64,000 nt of DNA from Drosophila miranda (Eukaryota > Arthropoda > Insecta > Diptera > Drosophilidae). The notes below the pieces were generated by a model, which was not told the origin of the DNA, did no database searches, and saw only the letters and a list, made by a program, of their open reading frames with translations. A program made the translations under genes and the position numbers. The stretch covers positions 30,259,657 to 30,323,656 of the forward strand of contig NC_046674.1 of the NCBI RefSeq assembly GCF_003369915.1, given 5' to 3'. Shown one piece after another: positions 48,413-59,630 of this stretch (positions are counted from its first letter, which is position 1; the number at the start of each line of letters is the position of its first letter).

Positions 48413-51400
48413 TGACGGCCCTTCAGCGGCCTGGAGCGCCGATTATGCCACACAACGGAACCCAGGTGCGCCCGGCTAGCTCCGTGTCCACGCAGACGGC
48501 GCAAAACCAGAACCTGCTCAAGGCCAAGATGCGGAACAAGCAGCAGCCAGTCCGTCCGGCGTTGCCGGCCCTCAAGACGGAGAACGGACAGGTGGTGGCG
48601 GTTGGTGCGGTGCAGAGCAAGTCAGTGGGGCAACACATGGCTGCCATCCAGCAGCAGCACCAGCAGCACCAACAGCAGGCGAACCTCCACCAGGTGGTCA
48701 CCACAGCGGGAAACAAGTGAGTGACATAGACGGCAGTCGGCCTTAGAGTCAACCATATTATTCCCTTTGCTCTTTTTGCCTTTTCAGGATGGTCGTCATG
48801 AGCACGGGCACGCCCATAACCCTGCAAAATGGTCAGACTCTGCACGCAGCAACAGCGGCCGGAGTGGACAAGCAGCAGCAACAGCAGCAGCAGCTGCAGC
48901 TTATGCACAAGCAGCAGTTCCTACAGCAGCAAATGTTCCAACAGCAGATAGCCGCCATCCAGCAGCAGCAACAGCAACAAGTCGCCCAGCAGCAGCAACA
49001 ACAACAACAGCAGCAGGATCAGCGGCAACAGGTGGCACAGGCTCAGGCCCAAGCTCAGGTTCAGGCTCAGCAACAGCAGCAGCAGCAGGCATTGGCGCAG
49101 CAGATACTGCAGGTGGCGCCAAACACCTTCATCACCTCCCACCAACAGCAGCAGCAGCAGCTCCACAACCAACTGCTGCAGCAGCAGCTCCAGCAGCAGG
49201 CGCAGGCCCAAGTGCAAGCTCAGGTTCAAGCTCAGGCACAGGCACAGGCCCAGCAGCAACAGCAACAGCAGCAACAACAGCGGGAGCAGCAGCAGCAGAA
49301 CATAATCCAACAAATTGTGGTACAGCAGGCGGCTGGGGCGGGTCAACAGCAGCAGCCACAGCAACAGCAGCAGCAGACGCAGCCAGGACAATTGCAGCTG
49401 AGCAGCGTCCCCTTCTCGGTGTCCTCGACCACGACGCCCGCAGGAATAGCCACCTCGAGTGCCCTCCAGGCCGCTCTCTCCGCCTCCGCCTCCGGCGCCA
49501 TCTTCCAGACGGCCAAGTCGACCAGCAGCAGCTCTTCCCTGCCCACCAGCAGCGTGGTGACTATAACAAACCACACAACGGGTCCCCTAGTCACCAGCAG
49601 CACAATGGCAGCCAGCCTTCACCAAGCCCAGCTCCAACAGCAGCAGCAACACCAACAGCACTTCCAACAGCAACACCAACAGCAGCACCAACAACAGCAG
49701 CAGCAACATCAGTTAATCTCCGCCAGCATTGCAGCAGCCACACAGCAACAGCAGCAGCAGGGACCACCCGCTCTGGCGGCTGCATCGTCCTCACCCGCCA
49801 CGAACCCCATCATGGCTATGACGTCCATGATGAACGCCACGGTTGGGCCTGTCACCAGCAGCGCAGTGACACCATCTCCTGCAACACTGGTCGCGTTCAG
49901 CGCTGGCAGTGGAGCCAGTCACCCGGCGACACCCACCAAGGAGGCGACGCTGAAGATGCCCACCCCCTCCGCCACCCTGGTGCCCATTGGGTCCCCTCTA
50001 AACAACAGTGCCGTTGGCCAGGATCACCACCCATCCTCCGTCAACACCACCCCCAGGTCCGCTGGAAGCGCCAGTGCCCCGGCGGAGCCCAGTAGCTCAA
50101 CCAGCGACTCGAGGGTAAATGAAGAGGCCTCGGAGGCGTCTCACAGCAACAGCACGACCCCCACCACGCCTACGAGGCCCACCATCAGCACGCCCACTAC
50201 AAGGCAGAGCAATGTGGTGCTGCCCACGAGTAGCTGCAGCACCACTAGCTCCTCCACCCCCCCGCACAGTGGGAAGGATGAGGGCAAGGGCGGAGCGAGC
50301 ACAGCCACCAGCACCACCGGCGCACCTTCAACGCCGACAACGACGATAGTTGGCAACGGGATTGGGATAGCCACCCTGGCCAGAGCAGCGAGTACCACTG
50401 CGACCTCTACCACCACCACGAGCACCAGCAGCAGTACGACTACACCTACAACCACAACGAGCATCAGCAATGGGAGCAGCAACGCGGCGGGGAAAGATCT
50501 GCCGAAAGCCATGATTAAGCCTAATGTGCTCACTCATGTCATCGACGGATTCATCATCCAAGAGGCCAACGAGCCCTTTCCTGTAACGAGGCAGCGCTAC
50601 GCAGACAAGGACACCAGCGACGAGCCGCCAAGTGAGTCTCTTCCCTCCCTCCCTCCTTTGTTTCTGATACTAATTCCTTTTCTGCTCTTCTTCCCACAGA
50701 GAAAAAGACTGCCATGCAGGAGGACGCGAAGCTGTGCGGAATAGCCACTGCAACGCCAACCACAACCACAACCCAAACAGCAGCTGCTAATGCGGCGGGT
50801 CTACCCACGGACATGGTGGCCTGCGAGCAGTGTGGCAAGCTGGAGCACAAGGCGAAGCTCAAACGGAAGCGCTTCTGCTCCCCAGGATGCGCTAGGCAGG
50901 CGAAGACTTGCGTTGCAGGCATTGGAGCTGCAGCTGCAGCTGGAGGCGGACTGGGAGAGAGCAATGGAATGGGAATGGATATGGAAATGGGAGGAATTGT
51001 GGGAGTGGATGCCATGGCTCTGGTGGACAAACTGGACGAGGCTATGGCCGAGGAGAAGATGCAGATGCAGACGGACGCCTTGCAGGCGCTGCAGCCCGAT
51101 CCGATTCCGATGTCGACCACCACGGAGGTGCCACTGGTGTCTCTTCCTGTCCTGCCAGTCATGGCAGCCACCCCCGTTCCAGTTCCTCCCTTAGTTGCAG
51201 TCGCACTGGCAGTCCCCACTCCTGTGACCCTGCCTGCGGCTCCGTCTCCAGCTCCCACCCCACCTGCGGCAGCAGTGGCGCCCCAGCCACCTGTACCAAC
51301 ACCAACATCCTCTTCGACCGCAGGCGAGCGTTCGCCCATTTGCAACTGGAGCGTGGAGGAGGTCGCTGACTTCATACGGAACCTGCCCGGCTGCCAAGAC

Positions 51401-51601
51401 TATGTGGATGACTTTGTCCAGCAGGAGATCGACGGCCAGGCGCTGCTGCTGCTAAAGGAGAATCACCTGGTGAATGCCATGGGGATGAAGCTGGGTCCCG
51501 CCCTCAAGATTGTGGCCAAGGTGGAGTCCATGAAGGAGGTGGTGCCGGCGCCGGGCTCTGGCGAAGTCAAGGAGGCGACGGCAGCGGGAGGAGCTCAATA
51601 A
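43112..51601 (+). CDS. ph: Polyhomeotic, Polycomb repressive complex 1 subunit
   Basis: Five coding exons, 43112-43146, 46294-48032, 48110-48716, 48788-50631 and 50700-51601, encode about 1,708 residues. It starts MDRRALKFMQKRADTES, as in fly polyhomeotic. Conserved islands (RPLKCLETLAQKAGITFDEK, AISTMSPMQLAAATGG, MIKPNVLTHVIDGFIIQEA) are separated by very long Gln, Ala, Ser and Thr runs. An FCS-type zinc finger with CEQCGK and FCSPGC lies at about nt 50820-50910. The C-terminal SAM domain (WSVEEVADFIRNLPGCQDY to GPALKIV) polymerises and is needed for Polycomb silencing. Two Gln runs of 35 (48181-48285) and 20 (48352-48411) codons are in exon 3. D. melanogaster has two tandem copies, ph-p and ph-d; only one is present here. 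The first intron is 3.1 kb. Confidence 0.97.
43147..46293 (+). other. First intron of polyhomeotic
   Basis: 3.1 kb between the 35-bp coding part of exon 1 and exon 2, ending in a C-rich tract and cag. It contains a GT run at 44070-44091, pyrimidine-rich CTCTCT patches, and a deleted copy of the dispersed repeat at 45.65-45.84 kb. A minus-strand frame at 45.8-46.1 kb is not accepted as a gene. Confidence 0.75.
45655..45845 (+). repeat. Dispersed fly repeat, internally deleted copy in ph intron
   Basis: Starts GCGGGAACGTTGCGAGTCGC, then GGCTCTACATTTATAC and GATGCTCAGTTAGTA, and jumps to CGGAAACGCTTTCTTCTGG and ACATCCACTTCTACC near the other end. The join shows that the 58.1-kb type end and the 33.5-kb type end belong to one family. 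Confidence 0.65.
48181..48285 (+). repeat. Mixed CAG/CAA run, 35 Gln codons, in ph
   Basis: 105 bp of alternating CAA and CAG in frame in ph exon 3. Interruptions by CAA probably stabilise it. The length is likely variable between strains. Confidence 0.9.
48352..48411 (+). repeat. Nearly pure CAG run, 20 Gln codons, in ph
   Basis: Sixteen uninterrupted CAG, one CAA, three CAG. This is the longest pure triplet run in the window, and so the most likely to vary in length. Confidence 0.9.
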
Positions 51602-54390
51602 TATCAGCATCGGCCTGATGCTCCAGCCTATGCCGATGACGAGGGGATTCCCATGCCCTCCTACTCGACATCCCCGCCACCATTTTCGCTCCTCCATCTC
51701 CGGCTTACATACGGATCGTGGCAATAGAGGTAATTGTTAGAGGCAACTGGCTGCCGCAGCAGCCGCACTGCGCTCGGTCAATGATCACATTCACCGAGTA
51801 CGAGTTCATGGAATGGTAACGAACGATAACATAATAATACTATGTTGAAAGGCCGCCACATGTATGATAGAGCGTAGACTTGGTTGCTGATCACTCGGAG
51901 GGTGTCCATGGTCCGTGGCCCCTTCGCAGCCAGCGACTCCTTGTTCAAATTGTACATACAGATTTACTCGATCTAAAACTTAATTATAGGCATAGGCATA
52001 AATTATTTAACAATTGTAAATTGTTTCTCAGAAAAGGGTATTATTACACTGAACCTAGGATTAGCTACGAATAATGTTTAATATCAGCGCATAAGTCCGG
52101 AACCGATTTGAGCATTGCAATTGAACAATTAACTATTAATAGTTTGTATTTCAACTCCATACATAATAATTAACTTAATAATTAATTAGATAGTTAGGAT
52201 CGGTGAAACAGTTGAGAACAGGGACCGTAGCGATTGTAAGTCGAGACTTACACGGTAATGGCATTCATGATGAATGAATCTTATGAATTTTTGTTGCAGG
52301 AAAGATATGGTATATATAGTATAACTTTGTAGAGCAGAAACTCAATCTTTTAATATATAGCTCCTAACATATAGTATTTTCTATAGTCGTATCCTATATA
52401 GCAATCAGATATTGACCAAATATGCTTAAGTTTTACAAAATGTTATTAGGATACGATTATTATTACATACTTAAAGAGGGTAGATATGCCTGGAATGTTT
52501 ATCATTTATAAGCCACTGCAAAACAAATGTACAATATATATATATACATATGTATATATATAATTTTAAAATATTTATTTATGAGATCGGAAATGGTAAA
52601 ATAACTTAATAACATATGAAATATTATTTCTTGACTTTTATTAGTTTCTTCAAGAAATAATGATGGTTGTAAGTTGTAAGCCCACACATAGCATAATCAT
52701 TGTCAACGTCCGATTAGGACTTTGGAATAGGAATCTATGAGAAGACTGATATTTGATAGTAAAACTTCTGAAACCCATTTTCAAGTAAAGCCAACATTTC
52801 ATCAAACATTGTAAATATAACTGATAATATATCTGAGAGCGAGAATTGTGCACGCCGAAGCGTACCTCTCTGCCCTAAAATTTGTGTAAACGGATCTGGT
52901 AGGTAACTTCGCCTTAAAAAATGGATCTTGCAGGTTCTATTAGGTATTATGTACACTTTATGATACTTATATGAAGTTATATCAATCTTCGCATAGATCC
53001 CTGTGAAACTGTCATTATCAAGAACTAGTCGCTTGCATTCGGAAAATAAATAATTGTTAAGTGAAATGGTAAAACACCCAAGCCATATGCATTGTTAAAT
53101 CGAAAATTTAAATATTTTGTATTGCAAAACTAGAAATAATCATTATATACGGTCCCTGGTTCAGAGTCCACTCTGAAGCATCAAATCTTGAAATCATCTA
53201 CATAATTGTAAATTCTAGTATTTTGCTAGCTCTTTTTTCAATGCCTAATGATAAGTATTTTTTTTGTACAACATTTTTTTTTGCTATTGCTGAATAAAAT
53301 AAAAAATTGCACTGTAATATAGTGTAATACATGTGAATACGGAATCGAATGCTGTTATCTCGGCGAATATCTTTCTAAAGCTGTTTGCTATTATACTATT
53401 AAAGCTGTTTGCCATGACATCAAAGATCTGTCTTGTGTTGTAACGACTCTGATACATCACATCCTCGCAAATTATTCTGCACAAGTCGACAGTGGTCGGT
53501 AGATTCGTGGAGCAGCACACACTCACAAGCACGGGTGCATATGAAATAACCAAAAAACTAAAAAAAAAAATCCAGCTGGAATAAAAACAGGCCAAAATGA
53601 TTATATTTAGTCATTCATGTTTCATATACATCTAATTCTGTTTTTGCACGGTTGATTGGTTCCTGAAAAAAACGTGTAAAAAAGACATAAACTTTATGCA
53701 AAAATAGGTGATTGGTTCCTTATCTCTAACACCTATTAAAATTACGTAAAAAAAATTGGGAAACTTAAAAACAAATTTTTGCTATCTACAATTGCTCTGA
53801 CCAGTAAATTTGATTGTATGTATGTATGTATACGCAAAAAAACGAAAGAGAAACAAATATGTACATATTCTTCTTATGCTCTTTCTTGTTTTCGGTTGGT
53901 TTTTAGCTGTTTGAGAGCTGTGAGTGTTTTTACATTGTATTTGTGTTGTGTTATTTCAAACCGTGTTAAATGAAATAAAACCGTGTACAAAACTGCCTGC
54001 TTTTCCCCATAAGGTCTCACCAACATTCTAGTTAGTTACAATTACCAAGATGTGGATCCGCCTTTGAATTCTTGAATTGTTGAATATTTTCAGACTGAAA
54101 AGTTCGTATTTTCTGCGCCTTTGTACATATATGTTGTAGGCTTCTGGTACTGATTCAGCTGGTCGGACGAGCTGAACTGACGAAACCGAATTGCATAGGT
54201 GCAATAGGCATCACGAAAAACCCGGCCATAGAACAGCCTTTTGGTCCCTCATGCAACATCTTGGTACGGAATAGTCTTGATTACTCTCAAGTATAGGGGA
54301 ATACAACCATATGCAAGAAATCGCCAATTTCAATAGAACTGAGCAAGAAAAACACGTTTTAGGCGAGTTATGCACAAGAAAAAAATTAAA
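51602..54390. other. 3' flank of polyhomeotic
   Basis: The first several hundred bases are the ph 3' UTR. The rest is AT-rich with no gene I can support. Two minus-strand stretches (52740-52950 and 53320-53560) read as protein-like but are unassigned. A TATG run lies at 53815-53830. There is no trace of a second ph coding region. Confidence 0.5.
53640..53850 (+). repeat. Short repeat, partner of 32770/33540
   Basis: Contains GATTGGTTCCTGAAAAAAAC-like and AGGTGATTGGTTCCTTA words joined directly, whereas at 32.77-33.6 kb a long dispersed repeat lies between the same two blocks. Confidence 0.5.
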
Positions 54391-54418
54391 AGAAGGCTGC
54401 TATGAAAGGGTACATATT

Positions 54419-55272
54419 ATTTTTGTGTCATAAGGCCTGCGGGCCTTATGACGCTTTTAAAAGTAACAAAGCGCCCACTCCCAAAATGTCATAGCGCCCG
54501 CGGGCACTACGACATAATTTAAAAGGGTCATAACGTCCTTAGTTTTTAAAAACTTGCAAAGTGCATCAATAAAATCAATAAAAGTACCTTTAAAAAATGT
54601 TCCGTTTATTATGCTATATCGTTTTTTATAGCATTTTACATGTTTTATGCACAATGATCTTCTAATAAGTTTATCATTGATTTTCAAACAAGGCGCACTC
54701 AAAATGGAAGCTTGCTCTGAATATAGAATTTTTTCTGGATTTCGAAAAAACTCTAAGTGGTGTCTTCTAACAAGTTCTTAAGAAGGCGTTAACCAATAGT
54801 TTGCGTTATATTTGTTACATAAAAGCACTAACCATACAGTAAATATGTAGATGTGCCCGTTCATACAACGAACATGTCGCACATCGAACACAGAATACCC
54901 GGGTCAGACCCGAAGCCCATAGGACGCAATATTCTCTGTGTTCGATGTGCGATATGTTCGTTGTATGAACTGGCTCATCTATATACTGTATGGTTAGTGA
55001 TAAGAGACTAGTGTATCCGTGGCCTTGTCCAATACTGGCGTGAGCACTCAAATGAGTCACGAGTGCAACCACAACAATGCTTCTCCCCAAGAATTAATAA
55101 AAAAGCTAGAATTAAATAATAATGTAAATGTCCAGTATGAAAAAAAAAACTTTAAAAGAAAAGCAGAAACGAAACTGCATATTCAGTTGCTTATCCGAAA
55201 AAAAAAGTCAAAAAGTGACTTCTCAGAACACAAATCAGTCCAAAATGCACGCGGGCCTTATGACACAAAAAT
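54419..55272. mobile_element. Unassigned DNA transposon-like element with inverted ends and palindromic subterminal repeats
   Basis: The outer 22 bp (54419-54440 and 55251-55272) are inverted copies with one mismatch (ATTTTTGTGTCATAAGGCC..). Just inside the left end are two 26-bp near-palindromes of related sequence, at 54427-54452 and 54488-54513, each with the form GTCATA..GC(C/T)CGCGGGC..TATGAC-like. A third partial copy starts at 54527. The right end carries one half. Inside are a long hairpin (54827-54999) and short frames, the best being about 80 codons at 55031-55291 with a basic KKLELN..KKNFKRKAETK stretch. I could not see a transposase. No clear target duplication was found. The superfamily is unknown. 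Confidence 0.5.
54827..54999. repeat. Long hairpin (inverted repeat, about 70-bp arms)
   Basis: Left arm about 54827-54896 and right arm about 54930-54999 pair almost perfectly. Shared blocks are CACTAACCATACAGTA, GTTCATACAACGAACA and TCGCACATCGAACACAGA; one internal block of about 15 bp is diverged. The loop is about 33 bp and GC-rich. It sits inside the inverted-repeat element. It could be a fold-back element or the source of a hairpin RNA. Confidence 0.75.
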
Positions 55273-55300
55273 TAGTGTGCACCCGCCATGAAACTATTTA

Positions 55301-55470
55301 AGCTGACTGCTATACGACTATAGAAGCTGGCTGTTATGAAAAATTGAATGCTTCCTGCTTTATAGTAGAATCTAATAAAGGTGGCTATGAAAAAATAATT
55401 AAAGCTGGCTACTATGAAACCACAGACAATGGTGACTATGTAACTGTAAAAGCTCGCTATGAACGCTGAA
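55301..55470 (+). repeat. Degenerate tandem array of a GCTGGCTATGAAA-like unit
   Basis: Five to six spaced, diverged copies: AAGCTGACTGCTATACG, AAGCTGGCTGTTATGAAA, AAGGTGGCTATGAAA, AAGCTGGCTACTATGAAA, GGTGACTATG and AAGCTCGCTATGAA. A lone copy, GGCTGCTATGAAAGGG, lies at 54395-54410 just outside the other end of the inverted-repeat element. The array may therefore be part of a larger element. Confidence 0.5.
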
Positions 55471-55589
55471 CTGTTGACATTAACATGGAGAGATCCTAGC
55501 GTATAATTGATGAAATTGTCATCAAGCAGTGTGTGCTTTTTATAAGCGAGGATTTTAGTGGAAAAATAAATAAATAAAATAAAAAATAA

Positions 55590-57130
55590 TAATAAGGCTA
55601 GGTTAGGTTATGGCGGTATGCTGGGGAAGCGATAAATGGAAAAAGCAATAGAAATTGCCTCTTTAATTGCCTCAATCTCCGCTTGGAACACACTACAGTG
55701 ATCCGGAAGCCTGAAGCAATGACTGATGTTTAGTTCGTTACAGTAGACTCCGCCACCCATGCGGCAGTCTAGCTTTGAGCCATTAGTTTAGAAGTAGACC
55801 GCATATGCAGGTCCCGGTTCGCCCATCTCCCAGTCTTCCCTAGGTGGGATTGATACCTCGAAAGGCGACGAGAGGTGATCACTAGGAATACAGTAATCTG
55901 TCCTCTTCGGTAATTGCGGGAGTCTCGTCAGGATTCCCGTGTGCCTTACCGCGGATGCGTTCCATAGTTTGACTTTCTCTTATTGTGAGGGCGGAAAGTG
56001 TTGCGACCTTCTTTCCAACGAGATCCACGGGGAGGAAGTCCAGCACGGCTATGCGTTGAGCTCTACTGAGTCCGTTGAGACATGTTCCTTTGTCTATGGC
56101 TGGCCACCATACTACCACCTCATAGAGAATTATTGGTCGTATGATGGCGGTGTATCGCCACCGAAATATATACAGGGTCATTCCTCATTTCAGTCCGATT
56201 GCTTTCCTGCATGTATAGAGGGCCACTGTGGACTTCTTTGCTCTATCCTTTATGCTCAGTTTCCAGTCGAGCTTTCTGTCGAGGACTTGGCCAAGACACT
56301 TGGCATGGTTGCTAACGGCTAGCGCTTCCCCACAGAGTTTTGGAGGAGTTACTGCCAGAACTTTGTACTTCCTAGTGAAAAGCACCATTTGCTTTTTTGG
56401 CTTTTTGTCCAGTGTTTATCGATTTATCGAGCGCCTCACTGAAGGCGTCAGTAAATATTTGAACGAGATGAGTCGTTGCCTCCCTGGAAATCTCCTCTTC
56501 AGGGAAATCTGGAGTCTCAGGGAGAACACGACAAAGGGGGTCCGAGTACCGAGTCCAGTTTGTCCGGGCAGGACAGTCTTGATCCATCGCCGCGATTCGA
56601 TGCCTATGGCAGACGCCAGGAACACCGGATCATCGTTGCCCAGGATGAAGTCCGCACGTCTCTTCTCCTAGAACTTTAGCCTATCTTTCGAGGCTGAAAC
56701 GCCACCTGCCGGGGTTGTGAACGGGTCCCCGGCCCCAAGGGGTCTGCCAGCCCCGATATCGCTCTGTATGGCAGCCACCCCGGTAACCGGGGATTGTCCC
56801 GATTGGCTTTTCGGAGTTCTCCTCGCAGCGCTTGCTGCCTCGAGACGGTGGAACGACTTTCCCAGATGCGGTTGTAGAGGGATGGTCTTTTCCCTCCGGC
56901 ACTTTAAGAGCAGTACCGAGCTCCTTTGCGGTGTTTTTTATATATTTAAGCTTGAGTTCGGCATTGTTGGTCCCACGATTAGGTGGGAAGGGGTTAGTCA
57001 GCCCGGGAAGCCTTATTTAAACTGGAGGTCGGCAGGTATCCAGAGTCCGCATATTAGCAACCGAGCACGTGACCCCCTGTATCCGTGAAGCACAGCCGCC
57101 TCGGATTCAGGGCAAGCCATGAATCGGAAA
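55590..57130 (-). mobile_element. LOA-like non-LTR retrotransposon, internally deleted copy
   Basis: On the minus strand from about 57.1 kb: a gag-like region with many breaks (SASK-DRLK, FILGNDDPVFLASAIGIESR), then an abrupt join at about 56.39 kb to the end of a reverse transcriptase (FTRKYKVLAVTPPKLCGEAL, LDRKLDWKLSIKDR, IIRPIILYEVVVWWPA), then an RNase H piece (GSKLDCRMGGGVYCN, HCSVFQAEIEAIKEA) to about 55.62 kb, ending near an A/T-rich TAAATAAATAA-type tail. RT plus RNase H with this wording suggests the LOA group (bilbo, TRIM, Loa). It has several stops and frameshifts and is dead. The catalytic part of RT is missing. Confidence 0.7.
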
Positions 57131-57484
57131 CACCTGTGCTGTTCCGAGTTTACAGTTGTGACAAACCGACCCGTTTATGCCCCTGACGGCCAAGTAATAA
57201 GAATAAAAGACATAATTTTTGCAGAAAAAATCATGCATTTTATAAGCAATGATTTTAGCGTAAAAATCATGCCGTTTACAAGTGATGGCATTAAAATATA
57301 CTTATAAGTGATGTTTATTTAAAATACATTGAACTTTGTTCTTGGGTTGCCTTAGTCCTGTACTTTTTAGCTCTAGACAATTTTTGTAATGTCCTGTTCT
57401 TAACGTTATGATTGGCCTTGCGTATGGCATTTTCCGGGGGCTCTTTTGGGAACTTCAATTGAATAGCTGACGCAGCCCAAGAAA

Positions 57485-57554
57485 CTTAAAAACGAAACAT
57501 TTTGGCTGCAAACGTAAACCGCAAAAGTAAGTGAAAACCGGAGCCTGCCTGAAT
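57485..57554 (+). repeat. Solo right end of the 60.76-kb inverted-repeat element
   Basis: Shares with 61112-61182 the words ACGAAAC(A/G)TTTTGGCTG, AAACGTAA(A/T)CCGCAAAAGTAA and CGGAGCCTGCCTGAATAT. No matching left end is seen nearby. Confidence 0.65.
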
Positions 57555-57829
57555 ATCTGATTAGAGTGTGTTTTCTTTCTTCCATCGACATTGTATAATC
57601 CAATCCCATTGGTACTTTGTATTGAGCTTGTTGAGATCTTTTAATTTTCTATACACAGTCTTAAGTCTGGAACCGCTATACGAATTGAAAGGTAGAACAG
57701 CGTTTCAGATAATCCTATAAATATTTATTGTCATCATTCTGCATAAATCATTTTAATTTGATCAAAATCTGATTGTATACGGATTTAATATAGCTTATAT
57801 CTGTTATACTCACCTGCTTTTTTGGAAAA

Positions 57830-58172
57830 CTCACCACACGGACAGGCCACGCCCACAACAAACAAGCATTGTGCACAAGACCAAACATGCGACAGAAAGA
57901 GAGAGACATTTCATGTACAGGACAGTGCTGTCTGTCCCTAAGGCTATCCCTGTCTGGCACGGAGAAATAAAACGACACTCCCAACCCCGAGGTCCACGGA
58001 CAGCGCACCCATTTTTTGGTTTCCACTTTCCGTCGGCATTTTGTGCGACGAATGGGCGTATTCCGATGCCATGGGAGAAGAGCAATGAAAAATGCATAAA
58101 TAACGACCGGAACGTTGTGAGATGCGGCAAGGGCCGCGGCTCTACTTTCATACCCGGTATTCAGTCATTATG
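57830..58172 (+). repeat. GC-rich dispersed repeat, copy 2
   Basis: Longer copy of the unit at 36073-36330. Beyond CGTCGGCATTTTGTG it continues to AATGCATAAATAACGACCGG, AACGTTGTGAGATGCGGCAA, GGCTCTACTTTCATACCCGG and ATTCAGTCA, linking it to the dispersed repeat family at 32.87 and 45.66 kb. Confidence 0.7.
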
Positions 58173-59630
58173 TTGATGTGTGAGCCTATGAATTAATTAA
58201 CTTGTACTCTCTCTGTCTTTTGGTAATTGTTTTATATATAATAATTATATAATTTTATATACATAGGTGAGAGTTTGGGAACGATTGCATGATTAAAATC
58301 ATTGGTATTAAGTAATAAAATTAAGTCAATCGAAAGGTTTTTGTATGTTGTATGTATGCAAAAAAACTGTATGATAAAGTTTATCTTTCCTTCCTTGCCT
58401 TATTTTTCTTAAACGTATCAGTGACTTCGTTTAATTCTAAAGAGAATGCTGCCTTACCTAATTGCTATTGGCGATAAAAAAAACGGAGACATTCTTGGTC
58501 TTGTTTCCTAAAAAGTTTTTTATAATTTTTAATTTGCTAAAAGTTCTTTCATCTTTTGCAGATGTGACTGTAATTGGTAGGTCTGATAAATCGTATTATA
58601 GCATCCATTATTATTATATACAGAGTACACAAAAATAGTTATGTGTTAAAAAAATGTATAGTAAAAGAGAGCTTAATAGGTATAAATATGGAAAAAATAC
58701 GGCTATTTTTGCAATTGGTGTCCTTGAATACGATGAACTTATATTACCAATACTTTTAAATAAATCGTTCTAAACGTGATGTTTCTAATTTTTAGCATAC
58801 TAATTGTAAATAAAAATATATATGAATAAAAATTGTTTTAAATTTTTATTATAAAAATTTAATTAAAATAACTATTACATATATCCATCGAAAGGTGGCA
58901 TTTTTTTTTGTCATAAAGGACATATGTATGTCAAATACTTGCATTCTGAAAAGCTTAATAGAGTATTTCTTAAGTGGTTCTGCCAGTGAATTTTGATAGA
59001 AAATCCCAAAGTTGGATAATAGTGCGAAAATAGTGTCGAAAGGTTTGCTGGTCAGAGTTCGGCACAGCTGCGTTTGCGGGCACTCTAAGCTCGAGGGACC
59101 AGGTGCGTAGAATCGTTTTTCAACTGCACTCTCCCTCTTCTCAAACGAACAACAGCCGTTATCTCATGCTGACCTCCGCCTGATGGCGAATTCACTTTGA
59201 TTCCAACATAAATGTATTCAAAACTATTTGTGGTAGGGACCATATTTAATATTAAATTTTTAGTTTAGTATTTACTTAGACAACGAGTTTTTTCGTTTAA
59301 TATAATACGTCTTGCAAAGAATTATATGTGCATCATATGTTTTTAAAATGATTAATATACAAAAACTGACATTACAATATTGTTGTTGTTGTTGTTTTTG
59401 TTTTTTTTTTGGGCGCAATGTTACGCATTAAAAATGAAAAAAGGTATACATTTTGATTAAATGTAAAAATAAACTTAACTTGAAAGTTGTAGTCATACTA
59501 AACATTTATATGTAACTAATTCGTGTGTCCTATTTTGTTGTTCCATTCTTTTTTAGTCAGTGATGTTAGATGTCAGTGGGTAATTGTGTAAAATTGTGCA
59601 TAAGTTTTAAATTATTTAAAATTTTTTAGG
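58173..59630. other. AT-rich stretch without recognised content
   Basis: Between the GC-rich repeat and the transposase fossil. TTGTTGTTGTTGTTTTTG and poly(T) occur at 59381-59412. No gene or element identified. Confidence 0.4.

Noticed and set aside
48767..50095. A 442-codon open frame overlapping ph exon 4 in another frame, and a 217-codon antisense frame at 48921-49574
   Set aside because: CAG/CAA repeats have no stops in any frame (Gln, Ser/Ala, Asn/Thr/Leu runs), so long shadow frames are expected. Only the ph frame has the conserved islands and correct splice phases.
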